Counted from the stretch's first letter, positions 33,001 to 44,566 are shown. The stretch: DNA of 64,000 bases from Pohlia nutans (GCA_022496805.1 CM040101.1:29923529-29987528), one strand, 5' to 3'. Numbers and translations are program-made. Notes: generated by a model not told the origin, from the letters alone.

Positions 33001-33497
33001 AGGTGAGCCACAGCATCCCGGAATGAACGTTGAGGTACAACATGGACGATGGGCACGACGTCTTCGCAGACGTCAGTTGAGACGCTGTCGCGACTCTAGG
33101 AGTGTCCGCTTGTTTGATAGAACATCCCAGGAGACGTCTTAACCTGTGATGTAGCTTGAAGTATTTGCTGGGAGACGTATAGAACGTTGTTTTTGTATGG
33201 GATGAGGGTCCAGCGGTCATGCACGTGTACAACGATCCTTGCATATATAGAACGTCCCAAGTATGAGGAATTATGTAGTTTATGGCCATCGCCTGGGCTT
33301 TGTTTAACCACAATTGTTGTTGGCATATGTTCATGTGCAGCCTCAGACAAGCGCCGATGACAGTACTGATAATTTTGGGAGCACTAAAAGCAACCGATGA
33401 CATTGGAGCGTGTGCAGCTAGTGGATGCATAGTAGACCGACGTGTGGTGGACGGGCCCGTAGATGTGAACTATGCGCCATATGAGGTCACGGACTGA
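30068..33497 (+). pseudogene. En/Spm-type (Ptta / TnpA-like) protein gene, multi-exon, damaged
   Basis: Exon 30068-30375 encodes a very acidic stretch, then RGTPCGAVVGAFETELRRL and DLDPGYNWAKQ. It joins in phase (CAG/GTACAA to TTCGCAG) to exon 30806-31092, with LTDKQWNYLV and a Lys/Ser-rich segment (donor CTG/GTGAGT). A later exon, from about 31540 to 32117, encodes AFEKGRAPFESEINDKIEEQ and a coiled coil. 32506-32755 encodes a Lys/Pro/Ser-rich linker. 33341-33497 may be the last exon. The order fits plant Ptta/En/Spm proteins that accompany TNP2 in CACTA elements. TGA at 30207-30209 and a frameshift near 31860 break it. The 31.1-31.5 kb junctions are unresolved. The introns are packed with GATGTC/GACGTC words, so the gene is embedded in the CACTA-like DNA. 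Confidence 0.6.
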
Positions 33498-33509
33498 ATA
33501 GTTATCAGT

Positions 33510-34700
33510 ATTGAACTGTGCTGTTAAAACGTTTTATGCATATGCAATGCGAGTACGTATTTGTGACTAGCAGGCATGACTCCCATGGTACAGTACAACT
33601 ACTCTGAAATGTGACGTATGGATGCTCACTGAGACTAGTGCATGTCACGCGAGATGTATTGTTCTGCATGTTGTTCATGACGTGGGGATGTTGGGGTGGT
33701 CGCGAAGGATGTCTCGGTTGGTGACGTGAATATGCTTCGTGCGACGTCTACATATAGCGGGAGCTGTCTTTTACAAAACGCGGTAAAGGACGTCAAGATG
33801 TTTTATGGGTCAACTATGTGATGATGATTCTGTGTTTTATAAGATGTTTGTGAATGACGTCAAATGTTTGAGGGAACGCCTTTGTGATGACGATGATGTC
33901 TTCCGTAACACGTGTTACGAGATCTGGGGATGTTAGGTGGGACAACTCTCTTATCATGATAATGTCTTCCACAAACAATATTCGTGACGCAGTGCATGTT
34001 CTGTAAGCCGTCCCCGAGAACATAGGCACGATTGCAGAATGACGTGACCATGCTTCGTGAGACGTCTACGTTTAGCGCGGCTGTATCTGACAACACATGG
34101 TACAGGACGTGAGGATGTTTTCTGGGTCCACTCAAGGATGTCTATGCTCATGTCTTTTGTAACATGTTCAAAAATGACGCTCTCGCACGTCCGCGTCTAT
34201 GCACGAATGTCTCTTGAAACACAGTGATGTCCCGGGAGACGTCCAGGGAAACATGCGGCGGAAATGAAAAAAACCCAGGCCTCTACTGACGTGGCATGCC
34301 ACGTCAAAATTTCTCGGGTGACACATCGGAATTTCCCGGGTCCACGTCGGATTTTCTCGCCGCCACGTCGGAATGTGGCGGGACCACGTTTTCATCCACG
34401 TCACCCATGGGGAGGATGAATTCCATCCCGACGTGGCACTGCCCGTCCTTTTGCCGCTGATGTGGCGTTGACGTGGCGTCGACGTGTCACACCTTTCAGC
34501 CTCCAAAATTCGGTAGACATCCAACGATGTCTACGCGTTTCTGCTCCTGTCTTCTAGACATCACACCATGTCCCCATTATTCGCTATGCTAGAAGACATT
34601 ACAGACCATGTCTACATAGTTAATGTTAGTCTCAACCTGATTTCTAGCATAGACACAATTGAGGGAAATAAAAACCTAAAAGTTTAGACACACTCATTAG
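33510..34700. repeat. GATGTC/GACGTC-rich CACTA-like DNA
   Basis: Dense GATGTC, GACGTC and AGACATC words in both orientations continue to about 34.65 kb. 34280-34480 adds ACGTGGC/CCACGTCGGAATTT-type repeats. No gene is supported. No CACTA right terminus was found here. Confidence 0.6.
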
Positions 34701-34823
34701 TACTATAACATATCGTCAATCACAGCCTATCCATTGTCTAACCTACTATTGTAACTATAGACTAAATCACGAATAAACTTGTTACATAAAATGCACAAAT
34801 TGAGTAAATGATGAGACACTCAC

Positions 34824-36006
34824 AAATTTGTCGCTGAGGCCCTTGAGACCAATTGGCCCACATTTGTGGGAGTACCCTACTTCCTTCATCCTCTTTTTTG
34901 CTGCATTCCGGCAAAGTTCAGCTTTGTGGCTGATTTTTGCGTCCTTCGTGAACTCGTAGATTTTCTGGAATGACAAGGCACTACAGCCGGTGGGTCTAGG
35001 CACTGTCCTCCAATTCTTGTACGTCTCGAATTTCTTCTTCAATCTGCACCGCCTTTCCCTCAAGTTAGCACCCACCGCATTGAGAATGGTTTTAGATTCC
35101 CATGGGCCAGGGTAGACCTTCCTCAGCCGCATAGTGAACCGTGCCTTTAGCTCCGGGCACTGGCAGTTCCAGTTAACGTGCCATGGAAACTCCTTGCTGG
35201 CTTGGTCAAAAGCATACTGTTTCATGTGGTCCGGAAAGTGTCCGGTGGGTGCCGCAAGTGTGTTCACTTCGAAAGGGGGGATTTCTCCAGCCGTGCCCCA
35301 CGTGGCCCCGGTGACTGAGTCCGTAGAATTCTTAGAGTGTTCAGAAACATTGTGGGGAGATTCTGCTTTTGAAGAACCACCGCTGGATTGGGCAGGCAGA
35401 TTCTTGGTTCTCCTGTACTTCCGGCGCATCTTGGCCAGGACATCGGCCACAATATCGCTTGGAGGGATGGGAGGCCGTGACGGGCCCGCCCTGAGTGGGT
35501 CCACACCCTAGTGCTATGTCGCCTCTGGATCTGCACCTGCTGAGTTCGTGACTGAGCCCACTGTGGGGACATTAGGTTGACAGTCCAGCAGGGCCTTCCC
35601 TTTAGACGTGGAGGGATGATCCCTGTGGGAGTGCCTCTTCTTCTTCTTCTCCTTGGGCTCTTTGGTCTTGTCACGCACGGCCTTTTTCTTCTTGTGCTTC
35701 CCTGTGGCTTTACTGTGAGCAACGTCGATTACGGGTGACGTTGGAGAAGGGGAGATCTGCTCGTTGTCGCCCCCCCCTCCCCTGCAAGTCCGGGAATTCT
35801 GGGGGTGGTTGGCTCAAACCGTCTGCTGGCCTATCATTTAGGACTGCTGGTGTTGGGTCCTTCTCTACAGGGATAGAATTGGGCTCTACGCGATCAATTC
35901 CCTCAATTTCCTTACTACCAACCACTGGTACCACCCTCTCTCCCATCTTATTTTTTTCAAGCTCTGGTGTTTTGTTCTGAAGTTCCTCCCTCTCGATGCA
36001 ATGCAA
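34824..36006 (-). pseudogene. Second En/Spm-type (Ptta-like) protein exon, damaged
   Basis: A minus-strand exon ends at a clear donor (AAATTT/GTGAGT at 34824). The C-terminal part has FDQASKEFPWHV, LRKVYPGPWESKTILNAV, LRERRCRLKKKFETYKNWR and a KISHKAELCRNAAKKRM segment, the pattern of Ptta/En/Spm DNA-binding proteins. The N-terminal part is charged, with a Lys-rich stretch (GKHKKKKAVRDK). Two in-frame TAG codons (35514-35516 and 35508-35510) and a frame change at an 8-G run (35770-35777) interrupt it. The upstream limit at 36006 is not a convincing start, so an upstream exon is likely. It is convergent with the plus-strand En/Spm-type gene; the two are paralogous in layout. Confidence 0.6.
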
Positions 36007-37080
36007 AGTTTATAATCCTTTCAACCCCTTTGTCATGGCGCCCCGGGGAGATCACTATCAAAATTTTATTAAACCACGTGAGAAAAAATATAGGGTACAT
36101 TTAATTCATTGGAGCAAAAATTTATACAAATTTTAGAAATACCATAGCCTGAATGAAATGACCTATACGGTATTATATCTATAGTAGGGTAGGTGAAAAG
36201 TATAGGTAGTATTCTATTTTTATTAATAAAGTAGGGTCTCAAATATTTAGAGGAACGAAGAATTTATGTATGTTCTAATGAAAATCCTTGGATTGAATGA
36301 GAATCGCCTCAATTGACTAAAAATCATTGAAAGTTAGCCAATGGCTAGGAATGAACCACAAATGAAGGTTGAATTATTTGGCTTCATGGGAAAGTCTCCT
36401 CATGATGAATTTGAGCATTAGGTGACCAATGAGATTCACGAGGCTAGGGCGGGGTGGTAGTGCCGCATGCTTCCTCCCACAACATGCATTTATCACATAA
36501 ACCTACCATCGAACATTTTAGGCACTAAGCACAGTCGTTATTCTTTGAAAGTTACGTTCATGTATTGTTGTCGTTTTGTTATGTCCAATTAAGTTCAATT
36601 TATGCTGAAATTCCAGGATTTTGATAAATGGTCCAGTTTATAAATAAAATAGGGTCTATAAAATAACTTAATGGTGGAAATTATATTTACCTATAGGGTC
36701 TTGAAAAATACTTCAAAATACCATTTTATCTACTAATAGGGTGTAAATTATTTAAGAAATTTAGATAAATAGCCCACCTATAATTAACCCCCGACCGCAC
36801 GTGGTTTACAAAAGTATGTAGTATGTAACCTCCCCGTGCATGGCGCGCTTGGTTTTCACGTCTATCACGCTCCATTTGTTTTTTATTGGCTTCCAAATTC
36901 TTTGGTGGTTTGCTAGAGATTATCTCTAAATCTCCAACACTCTTAGTGTTGGCAGAGTGGTGTGAGTCTACTGCCACATGGCTTTAGCGAGGCACTGGGG
37001 GTGAGGAAATGGACAAACGAGCCTTGGGATGCGATGAGAGAAACTTTTGTTTGTCATGTTCTGGCATGAAAGACAAAAGG
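36007..37080. other. AT-rich spacer, possible small exon
   Basis: Mostly AT-rich. A minus-strand frame at 36726-36977 has a charged segment (NLEANKKQMERDRRENQAR) that could be an exon; support is weak. Confidence 0.35.
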
Positions 37081-37088
37081 TACGAGAG

Positions 37089-38054
37089 TTAGGTGGTGGG
37101 CTGTGGGAGCGTGGGGGACGACAAATTGGCATCTACGATCGGACCAAGGCGTGAAGGGCCTGCTACATTGCAAACTGGAGGGGTAGGTGCTATATGCGTG
37201 GGATTCTGTTGTGTAGGGGAGACTGGAGAACATTGAATGTTCTCAGGGATGGGAGTGCTGTCTAGCACAGGATTGGTTTGTGGCTCATTCACACATGTTT
37301 CAGGCAAGACTACACATGGAGCGCTAGCAGGTGGTTGAGGCGTCACGATAGAAGGAGAGACAGGAGGGATCAAGCATCGAGGAGGAAAAGGACTCCTAAT
37401 CGGGGTTCCAGTTACAACTCCAGAATTGCTCTCAGAGTTCAGAGCTCTACCTCTCACTAATGGAGACTCATGCAACCCTGTGACAGTGGGAAATAGGTAG
37501 AAATTTATGTTTACAGCACCTGATGGAGAACAAGGTGGTGTGCCAACGACCTCTGCTAGAGACTTCACACCAACACCTTGCTCACCTTGAGTGTGCGCCA
37601 CTGGCTTTGATGCGCTGCCTCCATCCACTGCTGCCGCCTTCATAGCGTCCGCCATCGCCAACACTTCAGCCAGCGCGTCCTTCACCCGGCTTCCTCGCCC
37701 TCTTCCCCGCCCACCTCGCGAAGCGCTTACTTTAGATTTTTGCAAGACCTTCAAGGGCGATTCTTTTAGTTTCTTCCTCCTCCGGGGTGAAGGACTGGTA
37801 GCGCCTGCTGATTCTTCGATCTCGCCTTGAATTCGAAAGTTCTTGGCCACGCTGTTGTCTGGTGCTTTGGCTGGGGCGGACTTTGACGCGTGCACCCGTT
37901 TGGGCTTCACGTGGGGATCTGTAGCTGACTCAACCAGCTTGCGCTTCCCTTTCTCCAACCTCGATAGCGCCATCTGTGCACACACCCACGGCCCACATGC
38001 TGCGCAGTTAGAGCCGGACATTGCCAAAACTTTAGCGTTCATGGGTAGTGCCAT
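37089..38054 (-). CDS. Basic, Pro/Ser-rich disordered protein
   Basis: 321 codons from a proper ATG at 38054 to a stop, uninterrupted. The N terminus has a short Cys pair (CAACGPWVC). A Lys/Arg-rich region with PRRRKKLKESP and an RGG/AT-hook-like GGRGRGRGSR follows. An Ala/Met-rich helix (LAEVLAMADAMKAAAV) comes next, and the rest is Pro/Ser/Thr-rich and low in complexity. This suggests a nuclear, nucleic-acid-binding protein, but no enzyme domain is present and I do not recognise the family. It lies upstream of the second En/Spm-type exon on the same strand and could be part of the same element, or a separate gene with more exons. Confidence 0.5.
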   Translation of the reverse strand: MALPMNAKVLAMSGSNCAACGPWVCAQMALSRLEKGKRKLVESATDPHVKPKRVHASKSAPAKAPDNSVAKNFRIQGEIEESAGATSPSPRRRKKLKESPLKVLQKSKVSASRGGRGRGRGSRVKDALAEVLAMADAMKAAAVDGGSASKPVAHTQGEQGVGVKSLAEVVGTPPCSPSGAVNINFYLFPTVTGLHESPLVRGRALNSESNSGVVTGTPIRSPFPPRCLIPPVSPSIVTPQPPASAPCVVLPETCVNEPQTNPVLDSTPIPENIQCSPVSPTQQNPTHIAPTPPVCNVAGPSRLGPIVDANLSSPTLPQPTT

Positions 38055-39074
38055 TCATAGTCTATACATTGCAAAATTATACACGATGGCGCCACAAAAT
38101 GGAGACATCAACGGTTATGGGTGTAATGCTTACCTTCTGGCTCCAGAGTACTGATCTGCGGAGGAGAACAAAAGTGTCTTATCTCCAGCGCGTTCTTCGC
38201 ATGAGGGAGGCAATGCGCGAAATACTACAACAACAGGACGGATAGCAATGCGCAAAAAACTACTACACGATGAAGGAGAGCAATGCGCAAATAACTACAA
38301 CACGAGCATGGAGAGCCACGCGATGAAAATAATCGCAATGGGGACCGGAGGCGCTACAGAACGTTGACGCTAGCTTCTGATTTCTACAACTACGGTGCAA
38401 TTTTCAGAACTACGGAGGCTCTGGAAAACGCGAAGATGGCGCAACGCAAGCAGATCGGGGGAGACGTTGAGCACCACCATGAGCTCGCGGAAAAAAAGGG
38501 AGGAGACAATGAACAGTGGCTGGGTTTTGTGAGCGCCAGCTCACGTGCGCATGGTCTATGTTGACTGGGCAGTCGGGTGTGTGAAGTGGCAGCCCTTTCT
38601 GCTGATGTGGCAGGGTTAATAACCCTGAGTTGGCAAAGGTACGTGCTGTGGAGGGCCCTTTGCTCTGAGGTGGCATGGGTAAATGTGCGTAGTTGGCCAA
38701 TGACGTATGGTGTGGAGGGGTCTTTCGATTAGGTGGCAGAGTTTAATGAAATAACATTATTACCACAAGTTGAGCACACTCTCAATGACCCAGCAATTAA
38801 TGTGAGGCCAACAATGGGTCCAGTCTATCATTGGTCAATCACTAGGTACTCATGAAACAAATCTCACATAAATTGACTTGTATACCCAAACGTGGAGAAT
38901 TATAATGAATGTACAAAATAAAATCTGATTTGCTAATGTACTAATGTCATTGCCATATCATATGATCAATGATTAACTTAGTACTCTACATTGTAGGTCA
39001 TGTACGGACACTTTCCGGCATACTAATACATTGAATTGAATATTTTAGGGTAAGGGCTTCAAATTCACTTTGGC

Positions 39075-39352
39075 AACATGCCTCGCCGGAAAAAAAGAGT
39101 TGTTGATTTTGAACCCGTAGACCTTGTACACCAAGTGGCGGTACGGTAGACCCCTTTCCAGAACTTCGTGTACGGAGAAATAGGCGTAGAAATGAAGGGG
39201 GAGGGAACGACGGACAATTGGGCGAGGAAACTGAACTAGATTATCACAATATATGCCTTTGCCGCTCATGTGCGGAATTGCCAAGACCCACGGTTAGGCT
39301 CATGTCCGTGATTGAAAGACACTTGATGACACGGCCAATCGCACCGAAATAC
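39075..39352 (+). pseudogene. Possible CACTA Transpos_assoc-like fragment
   Basis: The plus-strand frame from about 39196 gives an acidic lead, then YHNICLCRSC, MSVIERHL and IAPKYE just before a donor-like GTAAAC. C-x-C-x2-C followed by a helix with HL and a later Tyr resembles the zinc-binding Transpos_assoc domain that precedes TNP2. Upstream (39075-39190) a basic start MPRRKKR is in another frame. Fragmentary; it may be coincidence. Confidence 0.3.
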
Positions 39353-39439
39353 GAGGTAAACTGCGCTATAAATTTTTTTCCGTTTCCAAAGTCTTTTTTA
39401 CTTCACAACATGACTTCATATCCTATGTCCTCATAAGAG

Positions 39440-40320
39440 GAAACTTATCGGTTTGTTATATGTTTGTAGTGAATTTTTACCTAATAAACATTTCTACATA
39501 TAGATAAATGTGTAATTTGACCATAGACTCTAACAGGGAGATGTACTATTGGAAATGCCTAAAGAGGAACGGTTATATTTTCTAACAGAATGGATGGGGA
39601 GCTTCAATGTTCAAAAGGCCTAGAGTGGATTGGTGAAACTCACAAATAGAATGAATGGGGACGGTTACTGTTAAATTTGTCTAAAGTGGAATGGGTAAAA
39701 ATGAAATTACGTTGGATTGGGCCGTTTAGTGTTAGAAAAGCTAATGTGCAATCGATTAATATCATAAATTTAGATTCGAGGTATGAAAGTGTGGTGTCAA
39801 TTTAATAACCATTATGGCGTTAAATGTCAAATCAATAGCAATGGGTTGTATAAATCATCAATAATTTTTCATTTATATGGGAAAATATTTAATTGATTTG
39901 ATTGTAGTTTTCATATCCATTGAATGGTAGGTGCGAGTGTAAATCTTGTCATATCCTTATTCATATGTCATTTAATAACATGTAATAACTAAAATTTGGG
40001 TTTAATTTACTTTTAAATTATACACCCACATTAAGAAAATTTCATTTGAAATTTTTACATATTTGTTCTTTAGTTAGAACCGTGAACTCCTTTGTATTAA
40101 CCATTCATTACATCAAATATGACTAATGCATCATTACATTAGGCTGGTCCTTCTTAGTATAGTTAGTCTTACTGTGCATACTTTGGAAACGCAACAAAAA
40201 GTTCACTTTTTGCTATGGAAAATATAGTGAGTGTCCTGTTGATGGGGCCCATGAAGGATTAGGTACTAATATAATAAAAAATACATGCTCAAGCTTTCTA
40301 TAAAGCAGGTTTAGGTGAGC
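39440..40320. other. AT-rich, no gene
   Basis: No ORF, repeat array or motif was recognised. Confidence 0.5.
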
Positions 40321-40328
40321 TTCGAGAA

Positions 40329-40571
40329 GTGGGCGGACTGCCAGGGTTTACCGAGGCTACACGATCAAATCCCACAATTGATGACGTGGCAACCGTGAAT
40401 GCATCAGAAAGGTTGGTTCAGGGTGAACATCCAGACATAGTAATGGCTGATTTGATTATCGATCACCTTGGCATTGCACCAAGACCACCGACCTGTGAGG
40501 CAGCAGCACAGGAGGGTGAAGGGCAGGGTTGTCATTTTGGACGTCCTTGGACCAAAAAGCGTCCGATTTGA
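40329..40571 (+). CDS. Short hypothetical ORF running into a hAT end
   Basis: 80 codons. The part before 40524 (RLVQGEHPDIVMADLIIDHL and neighbours) reads as plausible protein, while the last 16 codons lie inside the hAT terminal sequence. This could be a host exon interrupted by the hAT insertion. Confidence 0.3.
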   Translation: MGGLPGFTEATRSNPTIDDVATVNASERLVQGEHPDIVMADLIIDHLGIAPRPPTCEAAAQEGEGQGCHFGRPWTKKRPI

Positions 40572-40820
40572 CGTCCGGACGTCCGGACGGCAGCGTCCGA
40601 ACGGCCGGACTTAGCGTCCGCTGGGTAAATCCCGATTTACTTTACCGCTGTCGTTTTTTACCCTGGCGGACGGCGTAGCGGACGGCGAGGCGGACGGCCT
40701 TCCGGACGGCGGACGGCCAGCGATGGGCCTGGCGGACGGCGCGAGCGGACGGCCGGTCGGCTGGACGGCCCGTAGAAAACTAGAGGACGGCCAGGCCGTT
40801 TTAGGGCAGGGCAGGCATGT
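40524..40820. mobile_element. hAT element left end with GGACGG-rich subterminal array
   Basis: CAGGGTTGTCATTTTGGACG at 40524 has the CA-GGG opening of hAT terminal repeats. It is followed by 230 bp of clustered GTCCGGAC, CGGACGGC and GGCGGACGGC words in both orientations. The transposase ORF reads toward this end. The opposite terminus (its inverse, ending CAACCCTG) was not found to the right of the ORF. Confidence 0.55.
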
Positions 40821-41237
40821 AAATCACTAAACCCTGAACTATGCAAGCCGTTTCAAACAAAAAACAAATTGAAGTGGCGGAGAAAACATACTAGATTCTC
40901 AATAAGTCACTGTGGCACTCTTTGTATAAAAAATATAGCGAACTTGTTCAACGGGATAAAGCCCGACTTGTTTCAATAACAAAAAATATAAAAACAAATG
41001 AAATGTATTATACCATTCACATGGCAATCATTAAGACTTGGAACGAACACTTGTATATTTTATATTTCGTAACTCAAAAACATTCCTAAAAGGAAACGTG
41101 AGTAGAATATTGCCATTCATTCACCATATAAATATATATTTATAAAATCCATCTACTGTCCACTCAACTACAATTATTGAATATCAGAATATCTTATAAA
41201 ATATACTCTAAAAAAATACATAAATGCTATTGAGTTT

Positions 41238-44200
41238 TCAATCTTCTTTGTAATCAGAATCTCCTTTCACCTCTGCTCCGCTACTGTCATCTGGATCACA
41301 TGACTCGTCGTCACTAGAGTAATACTCATTTCCCTTGGTCTCCTTGAATGCTCGTTGGATACTCTTCATTTTCCGCGTGGATCCACTCGCGTCAAGGGGG
41401 TTTTTGGCACGTAGTCCCGGCTTTGGCGGAGAAACAGCAAATGGTTGCATGGGCCTTTTCCGTTTAAGGTTGCCATTTGCAGTTGGGCCAAATTTCTCTA
41501 CACTTGATGCTAGATGTTTCTGGCCCCCAAGTGTCTCCTTGTCCGTTCTTTTCTCCATTGGGCGGTGATTGTGCCTTGGGGGCACACCTGAATGGTTTCT
41601 TACTATTGCCACTGCTAAAGGCAAATTTCCGTCACTTTCCGAATCTACGTCCGATTCTCTGATACGTCCATGCAGTGTTCTGGAAAGGGATACCAATCCC
41701 GTTGAAGAGGTCAGTGGAACTCTGTTTGTTGGTGTTTTTGAATTATCAAATAAGGATCTAGAGGCAAGAGTGGTGCTCTGAATTTGATCTTCAAGACGAG
41801 AAGAATCTCTGTCTACAAACTTCAATGGACTCTTACTAATTGGACCAAATTGTTCCTCTATGGCTTTCCATTTAGGATGACCATTGTTCGCCATTGTGGA
41901 CTTTCGCCCATTTGAGAGCTCCAACCCAGAATCTTTGGGGTCCTTCGAAATACCCTCTTGCACTGTGTCAATCTTCGTACCACTATCTTCACCACGTTTG
42001 TGCCCTTCTTCTTCACCCCATTCCGGCGTAGAATTCTTCTCCTCTCTAACATATACACCAGTATCGTTGGCATGTAATACTTGCTCGTGATTGCCCTCCT
42101 CTCCATCCTCAGCAAAATCGTATACATCGTTGCTTGAGTTACGATATCTTGGTGGAGAGGGTTCAAGCCTTTGTGGAGAGAGTTGGTCACTCCAATCGTC
42201 CATCGGATCACCAACAGGCACATCAGCCCATCCATCATTGTCAGATGCATGATTTACCATCCAATCGAGTCCATCATCTCCATCCTCTCCCTCTGAAGCG
42301 GAATCAAAATCTTCTGATGATACATTTTCGTTGTACCACTTCTTCTCATCCTTTCTCTTTGCCTTCGCGAGGAGCTTCGAATTTGTATACACGTACACTA
42401 AATCTTCAACCCTCTTTTTTTGGAGGCGATTCCGAGACCTGTTGTGCACGAAAGAATAACTACTCCAATTGCGTTTGCATGATGACGATGACACGGTTTG
42501 GGCTAGGATCCTCCGTGCTATTGGTGCAATGAGCTTTCCACATGCCCCTTCAAAATCCCACCATGCATGAGGCGAGCACTTCTGTTGTTTTGGATCCAAC
42601 ATATTGTGGAAGGGGGGTTCCTTGTGACGAAATGCCAAAAACTCTAGCACCACATCCGGATATGTTTCTGGAGAACATAATTTCCCAAGCACACGCTTGC
42701 ATGCTGTAATGGCATCCAAGTCATCCGCCAGTTCTTTATCGTGTAACAAATAAGGATTCAAAAGTGCACCCGCATCGTGTAAATCCGTTCTGACCAATGC
42801 CCATCGCTCGCGGAAGTGCTTCTCCACGTCAATGCTTTCTTCACCGTCAAAGGTAAAGAACTCATCTCGCACCCTTTCAATGTGTTTCTCCACATTACGA
42901 AAGATGTGTCGGATTTTGCCCATACCAGGTTCCCCACTGTCAAAGTCTCGCAAAGCATACATCAACGGTGCAACCACCTCTTGAAAGTTAGTACACCGTT
43001 GCCAGAAGTGATCGTCCAAAACGTTCTTTTTCACGTCTCGAGACATAGTGCGCGTTTTTTTCTTTCTGTCGTCTCTGAGAGTGGTGACATAAGACGTCCA
43101 CTGTTCGTCCACCACAGATTGCTCTAAGGCTTGTCTGACTTCGAGTAATCGATCCACCATCAAAAAGTTGGATCCAAATCTAGGTTTCCCTGCCATTACT
43201 AGGCTGTATTTCTTCTCGTGCTTTCGAAATACTGCAAGAGGCATGTGTCTCTTCTTTATGAACGTCACGATCGTCCGGGCCTTCTTCAACACCTCAGTTA
43301 TCCACTTTGCCTTTGCGATGTCCCCCAATAAGAGGTTCATTGCATGCACAGCACACCCTTGGAAATAGATGTGATCATATTTGTTGGTTATGATCTCCGC
43401 TGCTGCCTTCATGACAGATGCGTTGTCCGTTGCAATTTGCACCACGTTCTGCGAGCCAACGTCCTCGATGAACTTCTCTATAATTGACGCTTGGTACGCT
43501 GCAGTCTTCGTATGTCCCGAAGTGTCTACTGATCCAAGAAAATGCTCTCCTACTGGAGACACTATCATTGCATTGAATAAGGGTTGGTTTGTGCACGAGC
43601 TCCATCCATCAAATGTCAAAGTGGCTCCAAACTTGCGAACGCTATTAGCCATTTTACCTTCCAACACCGCCCCGAGTTCATTTTTGGCTTGCACCAAGAG
43701 TTTCTTCCGTAAATCATTGTAAGAGGGTGGTGCGTACGGTGCACGAAAATCAGAAGTTCTCCGTATCGCCTCCTTGAAAGTTGAATTTCGTGCAATCGAG
43801 AAAGGTATATTAGCTTCGTAAAAAAACTTTGCCCATAACTTGTCCAATTCCCTTCGTTTCTCTTCCTGAAAATACTCTGATATGCCCGCTTGTCGCAATG
43901 GACGGCCAACCCTACCAATGGCACTGTCACGTTCTGTTGATGGTGGTCTGCTCGCAGTAGTTTCAGTTGTATTAGAAGCAGACCTGTGAATTGGAATCTC
44001 TAGTGGTCCTTCGCGTGGTTCTCGATCTGTTGATTGTGGTGTGCAAATTTCCATCACTTCCATGATATCCGTATTTCCCGCTCTCGGAGTGCGACATTCA
44101 TCACAATGATCTTGATTTGGACGCTTCGGAGGATTTCCTTTACAATTCAGAAAAACCCCTCTAATTTGAGATGTCAATCTCTTGCATAGAGATACGCCCG

Positions 44201-44342
44201 TGTCACGATTTCCGGATTCGTTCCGGTATCCAAGGTGACTCAACATCCTCGCCGCCTTCTTTGCAAAAACTAATCCACATGATAAACACTTCACTTTTCC
44301 AGGGACTATATCCACGTACCAGTCTTCCCAATCGCTAGGCAT
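41238..44342 (-). CDS. hAT transposase, DUF659 type, intact
   Basis: A single uninterrupted frame. I place the start at the ATG at 44342, where the BED-like domain begins; the frame is open 66 codons further upstream to 44540. A BED-like finger (KCLSCGLVF ... MLSHLGY) is followed by a linker and the DUF659/RNase-H-like core: LTFDGWSSCTNQPLFNAMIV, QIATDNASVMK, FQGCAVHAMNLLL. The hAT dimerisation block follows (SPHAWWDFEGACGKLIAPIA, SSSSCKRNWSSYSFVHN, RNRL, LVYVYTN). A 300-residue acidic and basic C-terminal tail is longer than usual. The protein would be about 1034 residues and, as part of the element, cut and paste DNA at the hAT ends. A left terminus lies at 40524. Confidence 0.92.
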   Translation of the reverse strand: MPSDWEDWYVDIVPGKVKCLSCGLVFAKKAARMLSHLGYRNESGNRDTGVSLCKRLTSQIRGVFLNCKGNPPKRPNQDHCDECRTPRAGNTDIMEVMEICTPQSTDREPREGPLEIPIHRSASNTTETTASRPPSTERDSAIGRVGRPLRQAGISEYFQEEKRRELDKLWAKFFYEANIPFSIARNSTFKEAIRRTSDFRAPYAPPSYNDLRKKLLVQAKNELGAVLEGKMANSVRKFGATLTFDGWSSCTNQPLFNAMIVSPVGEHFLGSVDTSGHTKTAAYQASIIEKFIEDVGSQNVVQIATDNASVMKAAAEIITNKYDHIYFQGCAVHAMNLLLGDIAKAKWITEVLKKARTIVTFIKKRHMPLAVFRKHEKKYSLVMAGKPRFGSNFLMVDRLLEVRQALEQSVVDEQWTSYVTTLRDDRKKKTRTMSRDVKKNVLDDHFWQRCTNFQEVVAPLMYALRDFDSGEPGMGKIRHIFRNVEKHIERVRDEFFTFDGEESIDVEKHFRERWALVRTDLHDAGALLNPYLLHDKELADDLDAITACKRVLGKLCSPETYPDVVLEFLAFRHKEPPFHNMLDPKQQKCSPHAWWDFEGACGKLIAPIARRILAQTVSSSSCKRNWSSYSFVHNRSRNRLQKKRVEDLVYVYTNSKLLAKAKRKDEKKWYNENVSSEDFDSASEGEDGDDGLDWMVNHASDNDGWADVPVGDPMDDWSDQLSPQRLEPSPPRYRNSSNDVYDFAEDGEEGNHEQVLHANDTGVYVREEKNSTPEWGEEEGHKRGEDSGTKIDTVQEGISKDPKDSGLELSNGRKSTMANNGHPKWKAIEEQFGPISKSPLKFVDRDSSRLEDQIQSTTLASRSLFDNSKTPTNRVPLTSSTGLVSLSRTLHGRIRESDVDSESDGNLPLAVAIVRNHSGVPPRHNHRPMEKRTDKETLGGQKHLASSVEKFGPTANGNLKRKRPMQPFAVSPPKPGLRAKNPLDASGSTRKMKSIQRAFKETKGNEYYSSDDESCDPDDSSGAEVKGDSDYKED

Positions 44343-44540
44343 CTTGAAAGGTTGAGAAGGTTGACGTTCAGCTACCCAGCAGTTGTAAATGACAGCATGC
44401 AATACCACATAGTCATGTGACGAAAAAATGTTTGTCTGAATACAAGAGTTATCAAATTCCAATAAGAATTTGACAACCGCACATTCAAACTCGGTAATGG
44501 TCAAGCAAAGGATACAAAATGTTGCCCTAGCCCTTGACAA

Positions 44541-44566
44541 TTGGTGAGTTCGAATGAACTCACCAA
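44541..44566. repeat. Perfect 11-bp inverted repeat
   Basis: TTGGTGAGTTC, a 4-base loop, then GAACTCACCAA. It lies directly upstream of the extended hAT frame and could form a hairpin or bind a dimeric protein. Confidence 0.8.
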
